Counted from the first letter of the stretch, positions 26,449-36,241 are shown. The stretch is 64,000 nucleotides of DNA from JAHEGP01 sp963751595 (GCA_963751595.1 CAVVVC010000001.1:1054001-1118000); one strand, 5' to 3'. Numbers and translations are program-made. The notes: a model not told the origin generated them from the letters alone.

Positions 26449-27891
26449 TCAACGGTTTTCGCCAGGCTCCAGCGCCGTTTGTTCAACGGTATTGAGTTGG
26501 CGGACCTGTATCGCGTCGGTGCCGGTTCCCGCCAGCACGTCGGATATCACCACCACGCTATCGCCAGGGGAAAACCCTTCCTTGTTCAGCAACACGGCAA
26601 ATGCCGTAGCAAGGGTTTTCTCGGGTTCGTGGCTGAAATGAATGCGATGGCCGTAGACCCCCCGGCAAAGCGCCAGTTGACGGCGGGTGCGGCTTTCATT
26701 ACTGAAGCCAAATATGATGGCTTTGCGCGGACGACAGTTGGCAACGTAGTTGGCCATCCGCCCTTTGCGGGTGATAACGACGATCGCCTTCGCCTTCATG
26801 GTGTCGGCAAGGTGTACGGCACTGGAGGCGATATTTTGCTTCTGGTTGTCCTGGCTTAGATTATTGGCAAAACCGAAGCCGCCATCGGGCTCGACGCTGC
26901 GGGCGATCTTGTCCAGGGTCTCGACACATTTGACCGGATATTCTCCGATCGTGGTTTCTCCAGACAGCATCACCGCATCCACTTCCTCGGTGATGGCATT
27001 GGCAACGTCGGTCACTTCGGCTCGGGTTGGCATAGGGTTTTCAATCATGGACTCGAGCAAATGGGTTGCCACGATTACCCGTTTGCCGGCTTCAGCGCAT
27101 TCGCGCACCATGCGCCGCTGAATATTCGGTAACTCGTAGAACGGAACCTCGACGCCAAGGTCTCCCCGGGCAACCATGACTCCATCGGCCTCGGCAATAA
27201 TCGCGCTCAGGTTATTGACGCCCTCCTGATCCTCGATCTTGGCAATGATTTTTATTTTCTTGGCCCTCTCCCCGAGCAGCTCGCGCAACTCGTGAATATC
27301 ATCAACGCTGCGCACAAAAGACAGGGCTATGTAATCCACCTCCTGCTCCATGCCGAAGAGAATGTCCTGCCGGTCTTTTTCCGTTATCGCGGGAAGATTG
27401 ACCCGAATGCCCGGCAGGTTTACATGGCGCTTTCCCTTGAGCAAACCGCCATCGACCACCCGGCAGCGCATCATGAAGTGTTCCTTGGACAAGACTTCGA
27501 GATTGATCAGGCCGTTGTCCACCGTGATGCGATCACCGGTCTTGACGGTTTCGATCAGATCCTCGTAGTCGATGTGAATCGAACTCTCCTCGACATCGTC
27601 TGCGCCGCGCACAACAACGGATATCTCCTGGCCCTGTTTGAGATTGAGGTCTACCGCACGGTGACCTGTCCTGATTTCAGGCCCCTGGGTATCGAGCAAA
27701 ACCGGAATGGTGTAATTCACCTTGCGATTGAGGGTCTTGATCGCCTTGATGACCTTGCGGTGGGAATCGTGATCGCCATGGGACATATTCAGTCGGACCA
27801 CGTTCATCCCGGCCCCATACAGCTTTTCCAGCATGTCGTAGGAACTACTGGCGGGACCGATAGTACAGATAATCTTGGTTTTGCGCCGCAA
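26449..27891 (-). CDS. pyk: Pyruvate kinase
   Basis: A 480-residue glycolytic enzyme turning phosphoenolpyruvate and ADP into pyruvate and ATP. The N-terminal RRKTKIICTIGPASSS, the substrate motif MVARGDLGVEVP, the catalytic KIIAKIEDQEGV and the MLSGETTIGEYP motif are all present, and the C-terminal allosteric domain is complete. It starts with TTG at 27891, with GGAG about 10 bases upstream; no ATG fits the family start. Only 14 bases separate it from gspB, so it is probably read at the end of the secretion operon, an odd linkage. Confidence 0.95.
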   Translation of the reverse strand: MRRKTKIICTIGPASSSYDMLEKLYGAGMNVVRLNMSHGDHDSHRKVIKAIKTLNRKVNYTIPVLLDTQGPEIRTGHRAVDLNLKQGQEISVVVRGADDVEESSIHIDYEDLIETVKTGDRITVDNGLINLEVLSKEHFMMRCRVVDGGLLKGKRHVNLPGIRVNLPAITEKDRQDILFGMEQEVDYIALSFVRSVDDIHELRELLGERAKKIKIIAKIEDQEGVNNLSAIIAEADGVMVARGDLGVEVPFYELPNIQRRMVRECAEAGKRVIVATHLLESMIENPMPTRAEVTDVANAITEEVDAVMLSGETTIGEYPVKCVETLDKIARSVEPDGGFGFANNLSQDNQKQNIASSAVHLADTMKAKAIVVITRKGRMANYVANCRPRKAIIFGFSNESRTRRQLALCRGVYGHRIHFSHEPEKTLATAFAVLLNKEGFSPGDSVVVISDVLAGTGTDAIQVRQLNTVEQTALEPGENR

Positions 27892-27905
27892 TGGACGTTT
27901 GCTCC

Positions 27906-28556
27906 TTACCAGCCATCAACAATACTGACGCGAAAATACGCGCTCCTGTACCGCATGACAACCCCATCCGGGGTTATCGCGCTTAGCGTGAGCTGGGGAG
28001 TGACGGCCTCGCCTTCGCGCATCATACGATTGTTGATGATGATACTGCGTTGGTCTATCCGGGTCGAATAGACATGGAGGGAAAAATCGAGCTGGGGTAT
28101 ACCCTCGCGCAGGGACGCGGGCAATTGCCAGAGTTCCGGTATCGCCGGGGACGAAGCCGCGGTTGCATCGGGGGTAACAGCGGGCTCGAGCCCAAACCCG
28201 ATATCGCTTGCAGGCGAATGTGCGCCGTGCTCCGCGGTCTCGGCAGGAACCTCGCCTTCGCTCAGGGGCCCGGCCGCGGTTGCAGCATCGCCGCCACTAC
28301 CTGGCTTCGCGGCTGAGAGTGGCACCTGCGCATCCCGCTGCGCCATCGGCAGCTGGAATTGCAGATAACCCATGAAGTAGCCGCCAACGACGATCGCCAG
28401 CAGTGCACATAAAAGACTGCCCACGAGCAAGGACAGCGGAAATCTGGATCGCGCCGGGGAAAAAAAATGCGGCGCATGGACGGTCGCCATACTCGGCCCC
28501 TGGCGCTGCTGACGCTCGCTGTCAGATTTTTTCAATGCATCAAGTATGTATGACAA
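27906..28556 (-). CDS. gspB: Type II secretion protein GspB
   Basis: A 216-residue inner-membrane protein that works with GspA to insert the GspD secretin through peptidoglycan. It opens with MSYILDALKKSDSERQ, the hallmark of the family, has one membrane helix at about 40-62 (FPLSLLVGSLLCALLAIVVGGYF), a linker rich in Ala, Gly, Glu and Pro, and a C-terminal periplasmic domain (PELWQLPASLREGIPQLDFSLHVYS). The start codon is TTG at 28556. It follows gspA with 7 bases between. Confidence 0.9.
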   Translation of the reverse strand: MSYILDALKKSDSERQQRQGPSMATVHAPHFFSPARSRFPLSLLVGSLLCALLAIVVGGYFMGYLQFQLPMAQRDAQVPLSAAKPGSGGDAATAAGPLSEGEVPAETAEHGAHSPASDIGFGLEPAVTPDATAASSPAIPELWQLPASLREGIPQLDFSLHVYSTRIDQRSIIINNRMMREGEAVTPQLTLSAITPDGVVMRYRSAYFRVSIVDGW

Positions 28557-28563
28557 TGTTCAC

Positions 28564-30297
28564 TTACCCCGAATGAACCAGCGAGGGCGCCCTGGCGTTG
28601 GTGATCGTATCGAGCTTGACCAGGGTTAGCAGATCTCCCTCCCCGGTCGGGGCCCAGCCCAACTGTTGCTGCAAGTTAACGAGGCCGTCCCGCAGGTTAC
28701 GCCCAAAATACTCAAAGCCATCACCCGGATCGAGCTCAGGAGACTGGGCGTAGAGCCAGTCAAAACGATCCAGCACTGTGGCGTTAGAGCTTGCGGCCTG
28801 GTTGGCAAGCCATCGGTACTTACGGCCCTGGTACCAGTTCAAGCGCTGTTGGAGCCACGCCACGCCGTCGTGTCTATCGCCCTGTTCATAGGGCCAGCTG
28901 TTGGCCGTTGCCGGTGGCGAACGCCATAACAACAAGAACCGATAGCTGGCATCGGCTCCGAGTCGCAATTGCTCCAGATCACCGGCAGTCTGCACCAGAG
29001 CAATCTCTGAACCGGCTTCACCTTTAGCTTCGATCACACCGGGCAAGCCCAGTTGCACCAGCTTGTCACGCTCGAGATCCAATTCCAGGCAGGACAGACC
29101 ATGGGTCAGGATAGACTCGCAAACAGGGTGACCCGCCGGAACCTCGATATTCCAGCGTTCGGCCAGGCGGCGCAGGGCCACCTCGCGCTGATCAGAAACC
29201 GGTATTGCATCGGCCACACCTTCGATGCTTTTCGCTACAGGCTGTTCACGGTCGGAAACGGCATGGCTGGTTGCGCCAGACTCATCGTCCTCCGCTACCG
29301 GCCGGGAATCGGATATCAGCTTATCGGGTTGCTGCGAGCCAGGTGATTGGATAGCCGCCATGCCAAGATAACTGCCGAAGCCCAGGGTCAGCAGCGCCAG
29401 CCCCGGCATTGCCAGCTTCCAGGAGCCCAGATTACTGAGCTGACGGCGCAAGCGCCTGCCTTTGCGCTCAGGATCCTTCAGCTCTCTGTCTGCCCGCTTG
29501 ACCACGGCGCCATCGATATGGCGCGTTTCAGTGACGTAGGCTCCGAGCATACAGCGTTCGCAGAGCACGTTGATCAGCCGGGGCACGCCCCCCGTGCAGC
29601 GATAGACAGTCCGCAGCGCCGCGGCGGTAAACAGCGGCCCCTGAAAACCGGCTACCTTCAGCCGGTGGCCGATATAGCTCGCGGTTTCACTGCGGCTGAG
29701 CGTCTCGAGGTGATAGCGCGCAGTGACCCGCTGGGACAGCTGACGGAGTTCCCGTGATGCCAGCAGGTCAGCCAGTTCCGGTTGGCCGATGAGAACAAGT
29801 TGCAACAGCTTCTTTTCGTTAGTTTCCAGGTTGGTCAGCAAGCGAATCTGCTCGAGCACATCGACCGAAAGGTTCTGGGCTTCGTCGATGATCAGCAAGG
29901 TGTGGCGACCGCGGCTATGGCTGGCAAGGAGGAACTTGGTCAGAATATCGAGCATGACCTTGTTGGTTCGCTCCTCCGCATCATAAAACAGACCCAACTC
30001 GTCGCAGATGCTCTGCAGCAGCTCGTTGGCATCAAGCCGCGGGTTTACGATGTAGGCAACATCGGTAGTGTCGGGTATCTGCTGGAGAATGGTGCGACAA
30101 ATGGTGGTCTTGCCGGTACCGACCTCGCCGGTGAGTACGATAAACCCACCCTCATTGCCAATCCCGTAAAACAGATGTGCCAGCGCCTCCTGGTGCTTTT
30201 CACCCAGAAACAGGTAGTGGGGGTCGGGAGCAATCGAAAACGGTGAGCCACTGAGCCCGAAATAATGATAGAAACGCTTGTCAGAAGCTGGTTTCAT
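28564..30297 (-). CDS. gspA: Type II secretion ATPase GspA (ExeA-like)
   Basis: A 577-residue inner-membrane ATPase. The cytoplasmic AAA part has Walker A GEVGTGKTT (57-65) and Walker B LLIIDEAQ (134-141). A membrane helix lies at about 295-316, followed by a periplasmic region ending in a peptidoglycan-binding-type domain (DGVAWLQQRLNWYQG, DGLVNLQQQLGW). With GspB it helps the secretin multimer pass the cell wall, as in Aeromonas ExeAB. It overlaps gspM by 4 bases (ATGA). Confidence 0.92.
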   Translation of the reverse strand: MKPASDKRFYHYFGLSGSPFSIAPDPHYLFLGEKHQEALAHLFYGIGNEGGFIVLTGEVGTGKTTICRTILQQIPDTTDVAYIVNPRLDANELLQSICDELGLFYDAEERTNKVMLDILTKFLLASHSRGRHTLLIIDEAQNLSVDVLEQIRLLTNLETNEKKLLQLVLIGQPELADLLASRELRQLSQRVTARYHLETLSRSETASYIGHRLKVAGFQGPLFTAAALRTVYRCTGGVPRLINVLCERCMLGAYVTETRHIDGAVVKRADRELKDPERKGRRLRRQLSNLGSWKLAMPGLALLTLGFGSYLGMAAIQSPGSQQPDKLISDSRPVAEDDESGATSHAVSDREQPVAKSIEGVADAIPVSDQREVALRRLAERWNIEVPAGHPVCESILTHGLSCLELDLERDKLVQLGLPGVIEAKGEAGSEIALVQTAGDLEQLRLGADASYRFLLLWRSPPATANSWPYEQGDRHDGVAWLQQRLNWYQGRKYRWLANQAASSNATVLDRFDWLYAQSPELDPGDGFEYFGRNLRDGLVNLQQQLGWAPTGEGDLLTLVKLDTITNARAPSLVHSG

Positions 30298-30830
30298 CCC
30301 TTGACTTCCATGCGCGCATTGACCAGACCACTTTCTGCCTCGGGACTTACGGTGATATTGTCAACGTGAAGTTGATGGCGGCCAGCGATAGCTTGAATCC
30401 AGCTCAGCAACTCGTCGAACGGTACTTTTTCAAGCCAGATTCGCAGGTCGCCATCGGCGGTTGGCTCATAGCGACGAAACTTGATGCCAAATTCCTTGGC
30501 TGATGCGACCGTCGTCGACAACAATGCGTTGGGATCAGCAGGCCTGGAAGCGGCACTGGCGATTACCCGCGCAGCCTTTTCGTTAGCGCGCAGCCATTCG
30601 ATATCGTCTTTCGCTGTCTGGTAATCACCCACCGACTCGAGTGCATAGCGTGCAGAGGGCAGCAGCACACCGATGATCACCAGCAGCGCCAATGTCACTC
30701 CCATCGACAGATTGAATAGCAGTTGATCGCGATCGGGCAGACGTCGGTACCATGCCAGGCATCGCTGGCCCACGGTCGACTCCAACAGCCGAATTTCAAA
30801 ACGTTCGATGTAATCTCTCAAAGCCAGCAT
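30294..30830 (-). CDS. gspM: Type II secretion protein GspM
   Basis: A 178-residue bitopic inner-membrane protein. A short cytoplasmic N-terminus is followed by a membrane helix at about 36-58 (LLFNLSMGVTLALLVIIGVLLP) and a periplasmic ferredoxin-like domain containing PNALLSTTVASAKEFGI and LSWIQAIAGRHQLHVDNITV. GspM pairs with GspL in the inner-membrane platform. It overlaps both neighbours by a few bases, so translation is coupled. No gspN follows, as is common in this type of cluster. Confidence 0.92.
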   Translation of the reverse strand: MLALRDYIERFEIRLLESTVGQRCLAWYRRLPDRDQLLFNLSMGVTLALLVIIGVLLPSARYALESVGDYQTAKDDIEWLRANEKAARVIASAASRPADPNALLSTTVASAKEFGIKFRRYEPTADGDLRIWLEKVPFDELLSWIQAIAGRHQLHVDNITVSPEAESGLVNARMEVKG

Positions 30831-32110
30831 CAGCGTGCGTCCCCAAGTTCCAACCGCCCGGTTACCCTGTCGCCGCGCTGTGCCACCGATTGCAGGTTCG
30901 CAGCTAAACCTCGCGCCTGCAGCTGCTGCTGTAAGTCACCCATTTGCTCAGCGGCTGTCGATTCCAACTGCAGCGACAGGCTCCGGGATTGTCCGTCGTA
31001 TTCAATGGCCTGTAGCTTCAGCTTGCCTTCGCCTCGCTGCCAGTCGTTGGCGACTGCGCCGATGTAGGACAGCAGCAGTTCACTGCCCGCGCCGTTACCG
31101 CTCGCGAGCTTGCTTTGTAGTTGTCGCCGGGGATTGAATACCCGTTGGGCCTGGGGAAACCACTCGCTGTAAAGCGCGCGACCATCCGCCCGAAGTTCGG
31201 CTGCACGCCAATCGAACCAGGCACCGGTTCCCAGGGTCAACACCAGGTGCAGCGCAGCGCAGGCGCCGAAGGTGGCAACCACCCGCATGGGGTTGAAGCC
31301 ACCCCAAAAACCGACGGATTTGGAGGCGTATCCCCCCTGCAGCAGATTAATCGAATCCCCAAGAGCTCTGATTTGGGTTCTGGCCAACACTTCCAGAGCG
31401 GGCTCACGGTAACCGACCAGCTTGATGGCGTTGCCCATCTTGCCCTGGAGGCGGCTGCGCAACGTCTCCGCTGCCGCCTTTGCCTCGGGACTATCGCTGT
31501 AGGCCAGGTCGATCTGCGGGGGCAAGGGCGGTGCCACTCCCCGGGGCTGCTGCGCCACCAGGGAAACCGCCAGTTCGGTGTTTTCGACATCACTGCCGAG
31601 GCCGTGCCAGACACCATCGCGGATAAGGCTGCAATCTTCCTCCAGATACACAGTGACGCGCCCTGGCTGCCAGGGAATCGCTAGCTGTTCGGGCACCAGC
31701 CATGCCGTTGGCAGGCCCACACTGTAAAGCGCGTCCAGCCAGTTGATGACGTCGAAATGACGCACCACTGCCACTGGCACCGGTTCAGTCTTGAAGACCC
31801 GCCCAATCGCGATATGGACGTCCTCGATATCCTCGGCCAGCTTTTCTTCCACCAGGAAAGGCATCGCTTGCTTCGCATACCGATGTTGCCCCACGGGCAC
31901 TTCGGCCGCAGTGAGAAGCACATTACGCGCGGGCGCAAGCACCACTACCACTGGCTTATTGGATTGCGCACCGTAGCGCTCGCCCACCTCATGCAGGCTA
32001 TCGGCCCGGACTTCTGCCGACTCGCCCTGTAAGCTGATGAACATCCAGTCGACGGTGGTTTCTGTGGAGACATTACCACCGCGCAACCGAATTACCAGAT
32101 ACTCGTACAT
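30830..32110 (-). CDS. gspL: Type II secretion protein GspL
   Basis: A 426-residue inner-membrane protein that holds the GspE ATPase at the membrane. The N-terminal actin-like cytoplasmic region (about 1-250) contains QAMPFLVEEKLAEDIEDVHIA, a well-conserved GspL stretch. One membrane helix lies at about 275-297, and a periplasmic ferredoxin-like domain contains LQAIEYDGQSRSLSLQLES. The gene starts one base after gspK ends, and overlaps gspM. Confidence 0.93.
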   Translation of the reverse strand: MYEYLVIRLRGGNVSTETTVDWMFISLQGESAEVRADSLHEVGERYGAQSNKPVVVVLAPARNVLLTAAEVPVGQHRYAKQAMPFLVEEKLAEDIEDVHIAIGRVFKTEPVPVAVVRHFDVINWLDALYSVGLPTAWLVPEQLAIPWQPGRVTVYLEEDCSLIRDGVWHGLGSDVENTELAVSLVAQQPRGVAPPLPPQIDLAYSDSPEAKAAAETLRSRLQGKMGNAIKLVGYREPALEVLARTQIRALGDSINLLQGGYASKSVGFWGGFNPMRVVATFGACAALHLVLTLGTGAWFDWRAAELRADGRALYSEWFPQAQRVFNPRRQLQSKLASGNGAGSELLLSYIGAVANDWQRGEGKLKLQAIEYDGQSRSLSLQLESTAAEQMGDLQQQLQARGLAANLQSVAQRGDRVTGRLELGDAR

Positions 32111-33067
32111 TTAACTTGCCTTTAAACTGTTTTGCTGTGAACGGTAGAGCACCCGCGTTTTTCCGCTGCTGCGCTGACGATGGATGACACTGCGCAGGCG
32201 GGAGCTCCGGTCCTGGTATACAGCGATCACTTCAATTTCAAAGTAATCCGAAGCGGTGGTGAGGAAGGACTCGACGTTCGAGTTGACAAGCCCGCTTTCG
32301 CTCAGAGCCTGGGAGACGTTCTCATAACTTTTTATTCCTTGCCGACTGGTCAAAGCCGAGACCCCACTCTCGTTTACTTGTTCGACCAGCGAAGACAAAA
32401 CCTCGCTGGCGACCGTGTTCACATTCAGTTTAGTCCGTTCCGGTAAAGTCGTCAGATGCTTTGCCAAATCAAGAAACTGTTGCTCGCCGAGATCTACCAG
32501 AGTGCTCAGCTCCGCAATATCCGCGAACCCGGTATTGGCCGCCAGCATGGGCTTACTGGATTTGATATAGGCCTGGTCCTCAGCGCCGCGGCTGCCGACC
32601 TCGCTGTCGCTATCCACCCAGTCTGCGAAGCGATAGGCGAGATCCTGTTCAATTCCCAGACGATTCAAAAGGCGCCTTAACTGAGCGACAGCAACTGCAT
32701 CCACTGCACCGCTGGGAGAGCGAAGGTTGCCAAGATTGAAGCGACTCTGAAGATCGGTGATACGAATTTGCAACTGCCCCTCATCCAGATTGAATGACAG
32801 CTCTTCACTGGACCAGGCATCATTGCGACTGTCGACATCCCGCTCTTCTTTGATGTCCCTGTCGCGATCTTGCCACAGCAATTCACGGGCATAAGCCTCA
32901 CCGCCAAGCGCAAAATAGTAGGCCTGCCGCGAGTCCCTGAGCGCCATACTGTTCTGGGTTTCGGTAAAACCCGTCAGTAACATGTCTCGAGCCAGGAAAC
33001 TCGCCAGGCCCAGAACAAGCAAAACTGTCAGCAAAGCCACGCCCTGCTGTTTTCTCAGCGCTTTCAT
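32111..33067 (-). CDS. gspK: Type II secretion minor pseudopilin GspK
   Basis: A 318-residue pseudopilin, the largest of the set. The N-terminal KQQG is cleaved before VALLTVLLVLGLAS by the prepilin peptidase; the hydrophobic helix follows. The large globular domain includes FNLGNLRSPSG, a saposin-like region (RRLLNRLGIEQDLAYRFADWVD) and KLNVNTVASEVLSSLV, typical of GspK. It lacks the usual glutamate at +5, as GspK proteins do. It sits at the pseudopilus tip with GspI and GspJ. Confidence 0.93.
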   Translation of the reverse strand: MKALRKQQGVALLTVLLVLGLASFLARDMLLTGFTETQNSMALRDSRQAYYFALGGEAYARELLWQDRDRDIKEERDVDSRNDAWSSEELSFNLDEGQLQIRITDLQSRFNLGNLRSPSGAVDAVAVAQLRRLLNRLGIEQDLAYRFADWVDSDSEVGSRGAEDQAYIKSSKPMLAANTGFADIAELSTLVDLGEQQFLDLAKHLTTLPERTKLNVNTVASEVLSSLVEQVNESGVSALTSRQGIKSYENVSQALSESGLVNSNVESFLTTASDYFEIEVIAVYQDRSSRLRSVIHRQRSSGKTRVLYRSQQNSLKAS

Positions 33068-33732
33068 CGCAGATTCAAGAATCGTTGAATGGTTTGACCG
33101 CTGGACAAATCGATGGATAGCTCGATTCCCCGGGGCAACTCAGCGAGATTATCAGAGACTGTGCCATCTTCCTCCTCGCTCCTGGGCGGCCATTGATCAG
33201 TCCACTGCCCGTCATCATTGATAAACCGAAAACCCAGCGCCGTGGCTCCCTGCAATAGCGTCTGCCGATAGGCTGGTGTAGCCTCTACCCGGTCGAGCGC
33301 AGCGTATACCTCGCGATAGAGTGTCGAAACGTCTTCCTCGGTGGCGATGAAGTAGCTGATCCGGCGTGCACCAACGACGTGCACGGAACCGCGCTCCGGG
33401 AAGCCCGTCCGACTAAACTCCAAGCGATCCGAATGTCTGCCGTCCACTGCCGGAAGCCTGTCCTCTGCTGCCCCGGCGCTGCGGACACTGCGGGGAATGA
33501 GGTGACGCATATCCTGGTCGATGACGATGAGCGCTTTTGCCAGGTGCGCTCTGCCCTCTGTCGCCGCCTGTAAACTGCCCTGACTGAGCGTCATGCTATT
33601 GAGAAACTGATAGCAGGCCGACCCCAGCAGGGCAAAGATGGCAAGTCCCACCATCAGCTCGATCAGGGTGAACCCCCGCTGAAAGCGCGGCTTCTCGGAA
33701 AGCTGGAACCCGACACCAGATAAGTCCACCAC
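33064..33732 (-). CDS. gspJ: Type II secretion minor pseudopilin GspJ
   Basis: A 222-residue pseudopilin with prepilin motif FQRG before FTLIELMVGLAIFALLG, cleaved after the glycine. The leader is longer than usual (about 20 residues, MVDLSGVGFQL...), starting from a GTG. The globular part has GRAHLAKALIVIDQDMRHLIPR, as in GspJ. It overlaps gspI by one base and gspK by four. Tip complex member. Confidence 0.92.
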   Translation of the reverse strand: MVDLSGVGFQLSEKPRFQRGFTLIELMVGLAIFALLGSACYQFLNSMTLSQGSLQAATEGRAHLAKALIVIDQDMRHLIPRSVRSAGAAEDRLPAVDGRHSDRLEFSRTGFPERGSVHVVGARRISYFIATEEDVSTLYREVYAALDRVEATPAYRQTLLQGATALGFRFINDDGQWTDQWPPRSEEEDGTVSDNLAELPRGIELSIDLSSGQTIQRFLNLR

Positions 33733-34097
33733 TAGTGCTGGCCTCGAAAAGCCACCAGCCGAGCGAGCTCCACAGGGGGTTTTTGACCCTGCTCCAGCAC
33801 GGCCACTTCGACCCGGCGAAGAAGGGGAAAAGAAGTGGTTCGAGTGTCAATGATGACTTCAAATTCAGCGGCCCCATAGCTGAGCGGGTAGCTGATCAAG
33901 CCGGGCTCAGTCCATTGCTGGCGCGCCAGAATGCGATTGAGCTCGTTTTCGGCAAGCACATCTGCCACCAGCTGTAGCTGAGCCCGACTCGAACCCGCCA
34001 GTTGCTGGGAAGACTGGCTTAAAAAAGCGGTCGCCAGTATCCCGAAGATAGCAAGGGCGACCAGGATCTCCATCAGGGTAAAGCCACGCTGAATCAC
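33732..34097 (-). CDS. gspI: Type II secretion minor pseudopilin GspI
   Basis: A 121-residue pseudopilin that begins the tip complex. Prepilin motif MIQRG before FTLMEILVALAIFGILAT, followed by ADVLAENELNRILARQQW and a closing strand region. It starts with GTG at 34097, overlapping the gspH stop (GTGA). Length is typical of GspI. Confidence 0.92.
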   Translation of the reverse strand: MIQRGFTLMEILVALAIFGILATAFLSQSSQQLAGSSRAQLQLVADVLAENELNRILARQQWTEPGLISYPLSYGAAEFEVIIDTRTTSFPLLRRVEVAVLEQGQKPPVELARLVAFRGQH

Positions 34098-34579
34098 TGC
34101 ACAAGCACCTTCTGCAAGCCATCGCTGACCAACGTGGTACTGATTCCGCTGCTGTGCACCAGCCGCAGCATAAAGGGGTCACTGACACCGGCTGCGTCGA
34201 ATACGATCGCGGGCTGGCGGTTTTCGGTCGTCGCCGATGCCTGTTCAACCATCGACAATTGCAAGCCTTTCCCCTGCAATGGGTGGACATCGAGGATGTC
34301 CAGATTACTGTCCGACCACTCGAGGTTCTGTAAGTTGAGGACGCTACTGCGGTAACCGGCGGGATCGACAAGAAGCCCAGCCTGGGTCTGTTGCAACATC
34401 GCTTCCCTTTGCAGGGTTTCAAGCACTTTCACCAGGCGAGCAGCCTCATTCGCTAACAGTGCGGAATTGCGATCCGGGAGCACCACTGCTGCCAGCGAAA
34501 GCAAAACGCCCAGCACGACCATAGCCAGCATCAATTCCAGTAGGGTAAACCCCTGGCCGCGACGACCTAGAGATCCCAT
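34094..34579 (-). CDS. gspH: Type II secretion minor pseudopilin GspH
   Basis: A 161-residue pseudopilin. Prepilin motif RRGQG before FTLLELMLAMVVLGVLLSLA, then a beta-rich globular domain with ARLVKVLETLQREAMLQQTQ and GLLVDPAGYRSSV. GspH links the tip complex to the GspG shaft. The start overlaps the 3' end of gspG by 13 bases, so translation is likely coupled. Confidence 0.9.
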   Translation of the reverse strand: MGSLGRRGQGFTLLELMLAMVVLGVLLSLAAVVLPDRNSALLANEAARLVKVLETLQREAMLQQTQAGLLVDPAGYRSSVLNLQNLEWSDSNLDILDVHPLQGKGLQLSMVEQASATTENRQPAIVFDAAGVSDPFMLRLVHSSGISTTLVSDGLQKVLVQ

Positions 34580-35013
34580 TGGCCGATATCAGCCTGCACA
34601 CCCTCACCCCCCTCCTGGGCGTCAGCCCCGAGGCTGTAAAGGTCGTAGGGCCCACTGGCACCCGGACTGAGGTAGCGGTATTCATTTCCCCAGGGGTCCT
34701 GCAGCATTTTCTTGCGTTTGATGTACCCCTGCGCCCGCCAGTTTTTGGGCTCGGGTGCCGCCGTCGGTTTTTCGACGAGCGCCTCCAGGCCCTGGTCTGT
34801 CGTGGGGTAAGTACTGTTATCCATGTAGTAGCGTTCGAGTGCGTCTACCAGGGTGCTGATATCGGCCTTCGCCGCGGTGACCCGCGCCTCATCGACGTTG
34901 CCCACAATGTTGGGGGCAACCAGTCCGATCAGGATCCCGATGATGACCACCACTACCATGATCTCGATTAACGTAAAGCCTTTTTGTTTCTTTCGATAAT
35001 TCCGCATAGACAA
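34567..35013 (-). CDS. gspG: Type II secretion major pseudopilin GspG
   Basis: A 148-residue main subunit of the pseudopilus. Prepilin motif KQKG before FTLIEIMVVVVIIGILIG with the +5 glutamate, then APNIVGNVDEARVTAAKADI, ALERYYMDNSTYPTTDQGLEAL and the calcium-binding C-terminal region GPYDLYSLGADAQEGG. Very close to the family consensus. Nine bases separate it from gspF upstream. Expected to be the most abundant product of this operon. Confidence 0.97.
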   Translation of the reverse strand: MSMRNYRKKQKGFTLIEIMVVVVIIGILIGLVAPNIVGNVDEARVTAAKADISTLVDALERYYMDNSTYPTTDQGLEALVEKPTAAPEPKNWRAQGYIKRKKMLQDPWGNEYRYLSPGASGPYDLYSLGADAQEGGEGVQADIGQWDL

Positions 35014-35022
35014 CCACCCTTC

Positions 35023-36237
35023 CTAGATCAATTGATTAAGGCTCAATATGGGTTGCAGTATTGCAACCACGATCACCAGCACAACGCCCCCCATGATAAG
35101 CAAAGTGGCCGGCTCAAATAAACTCACCAAAGTAGAAACCAGATTATCCAGCTCCTGTTGCTGGTTATCCGCCACCCGTGCCAGCATGGCATCAAGCTCC
35201 CCTGCGGACTCGCCACTGGCAATCATATGAATCATCAATGGCGGAAACTGGCCACTGTTTTCCAGCGCCCGGTGCAGGCTGCAGCCTTCCTCCACCTGCT
35301 GCGCTATGTCTCTGACCTTGTCCCGCACATAGACGTTCCCCAGCACATCACCGGCAATTCTGATTGCCTCTACCAGAGGCACACCGCCACTGGACAAGAT
35401 GCTCAGGGTACCGGCGAACCGCGCCGCATTGAAGCGCTGGACCAACGGCCCCAGCAGCGGTAAGCGCAAAACGCTTCGATGCCAACGGCGGCGAATGCCG
35501 GGTTTCATCAACGCATACTGCACGGCACCTATAACTATGACAGCGCCAATCAGCAAATATGCGCCCTGATTGCGCATAAAATCGCTGACATCGATCAAAA
35601 ACCGGGTCAGTACAGGCAGGGCTTGGCCCTGCGAAATGTAAACCTCCACGATATCGGGTACCACGAACACCATCAACACCGCGACGATCGCCATCGACAT
35701 CACAAACAGGAGAATCGGGTAGATCAGGGCCAATCGAGTTCGTTGCACGTTGGCATGACTGCGCTGGGTGTGGTCAGCCAGTTGCTCCATAACGATATCG
35801 AGGTGCCCGGCCTGCTCCCCCGCACCCACCGTAGCGCAGTAAAGATCAGAAAACGCGTTGGGCCAGGCACTCAGGCTTTGGGCCAGGCTGCGCCCCTCCA
35901 GTACCCCCGCCCTGACACCGAGGACGATAGCCCGTAATTTGGCCTGGGAAGTTTGCCGGCCTACCGCCGAAAGTGCCTCCTCCAGCGGGATGCCTGCCTT
36001 CAGTACGATGGCCATCTGGCGCGTGAATGCCGCCAGATCAGCGACACTGATCCTGCTACCCAGGCGCACTCCTCGCGAACCCGTGCTGGCTTCCCCGGTG
36101 GCGTTTTCATCGACACTCAACGGGGTCAGGCCCTTGTCCCGCAGTTGCTGGCGCGCCTGCCGCTTGCTCTCCGCCTCGATCAGACCCTTGAGGGATTTGC
36201 CGCGCTGGTCCAGCGCCGCATAGGTAAACGCTGCCAC
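35023..36237 (-). CDS. gspF: Type II secretion inner-membrane platform protein GspF
   Basis: A 404-residue polytopic membrane protein with two T2SSF domains (about 70-195 and 272-395) and three hydrophobic helices. Typical features are LAAFTRQMAIVLKAGIPLEEAL, then ALMKPGIRRRWHRSVLRLPLLG and FAGTLSILSSGGVPLVEAI. The N-terminal stretch AFTYAALDQRGKSLKGLIEAES is characteristic. It couples GspE ATP hydrolysis to pseudopilus assembly. It lies 4 bases after gspE. Confidence 0.96.
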   Translation of the reverse strand: MAAFTYAALDQRGKSLKGLIEAESKRQARQQLRDKGLTPLSVDENATGEASTGSRGVRLGSRISVADLAAFTRQMAIVLKAGIPLEEALSAVGRQTSQAKLRAIVLGVRAGVLEGRSLAQSLSAWPNAFSDLYCATVGAGEQAGHLDIVMEQLADHTQRSHANVQRTRLALIYPILLFVMSMAIVAVLMVFVVPDIVEVYISQGQALPVLTRFLIDVSDFMRNQGAYLLIGAVIVIGAVQYALMKPGIRRRWHRSVLRLPLLGPLVQRFNAARFAGTLSILSSGGVPLVEAIRIAGDVLGNVYVRDKVRDIAQQVEEGCSLHRALENSGQFPPLMIHMIASGESAGELDAMLARVADNQQQELDNLVSTLVSLFEPATLLIMGGVVLVIVVAILQPILSLNQLI

Positions 36238-36241
36238 CGGC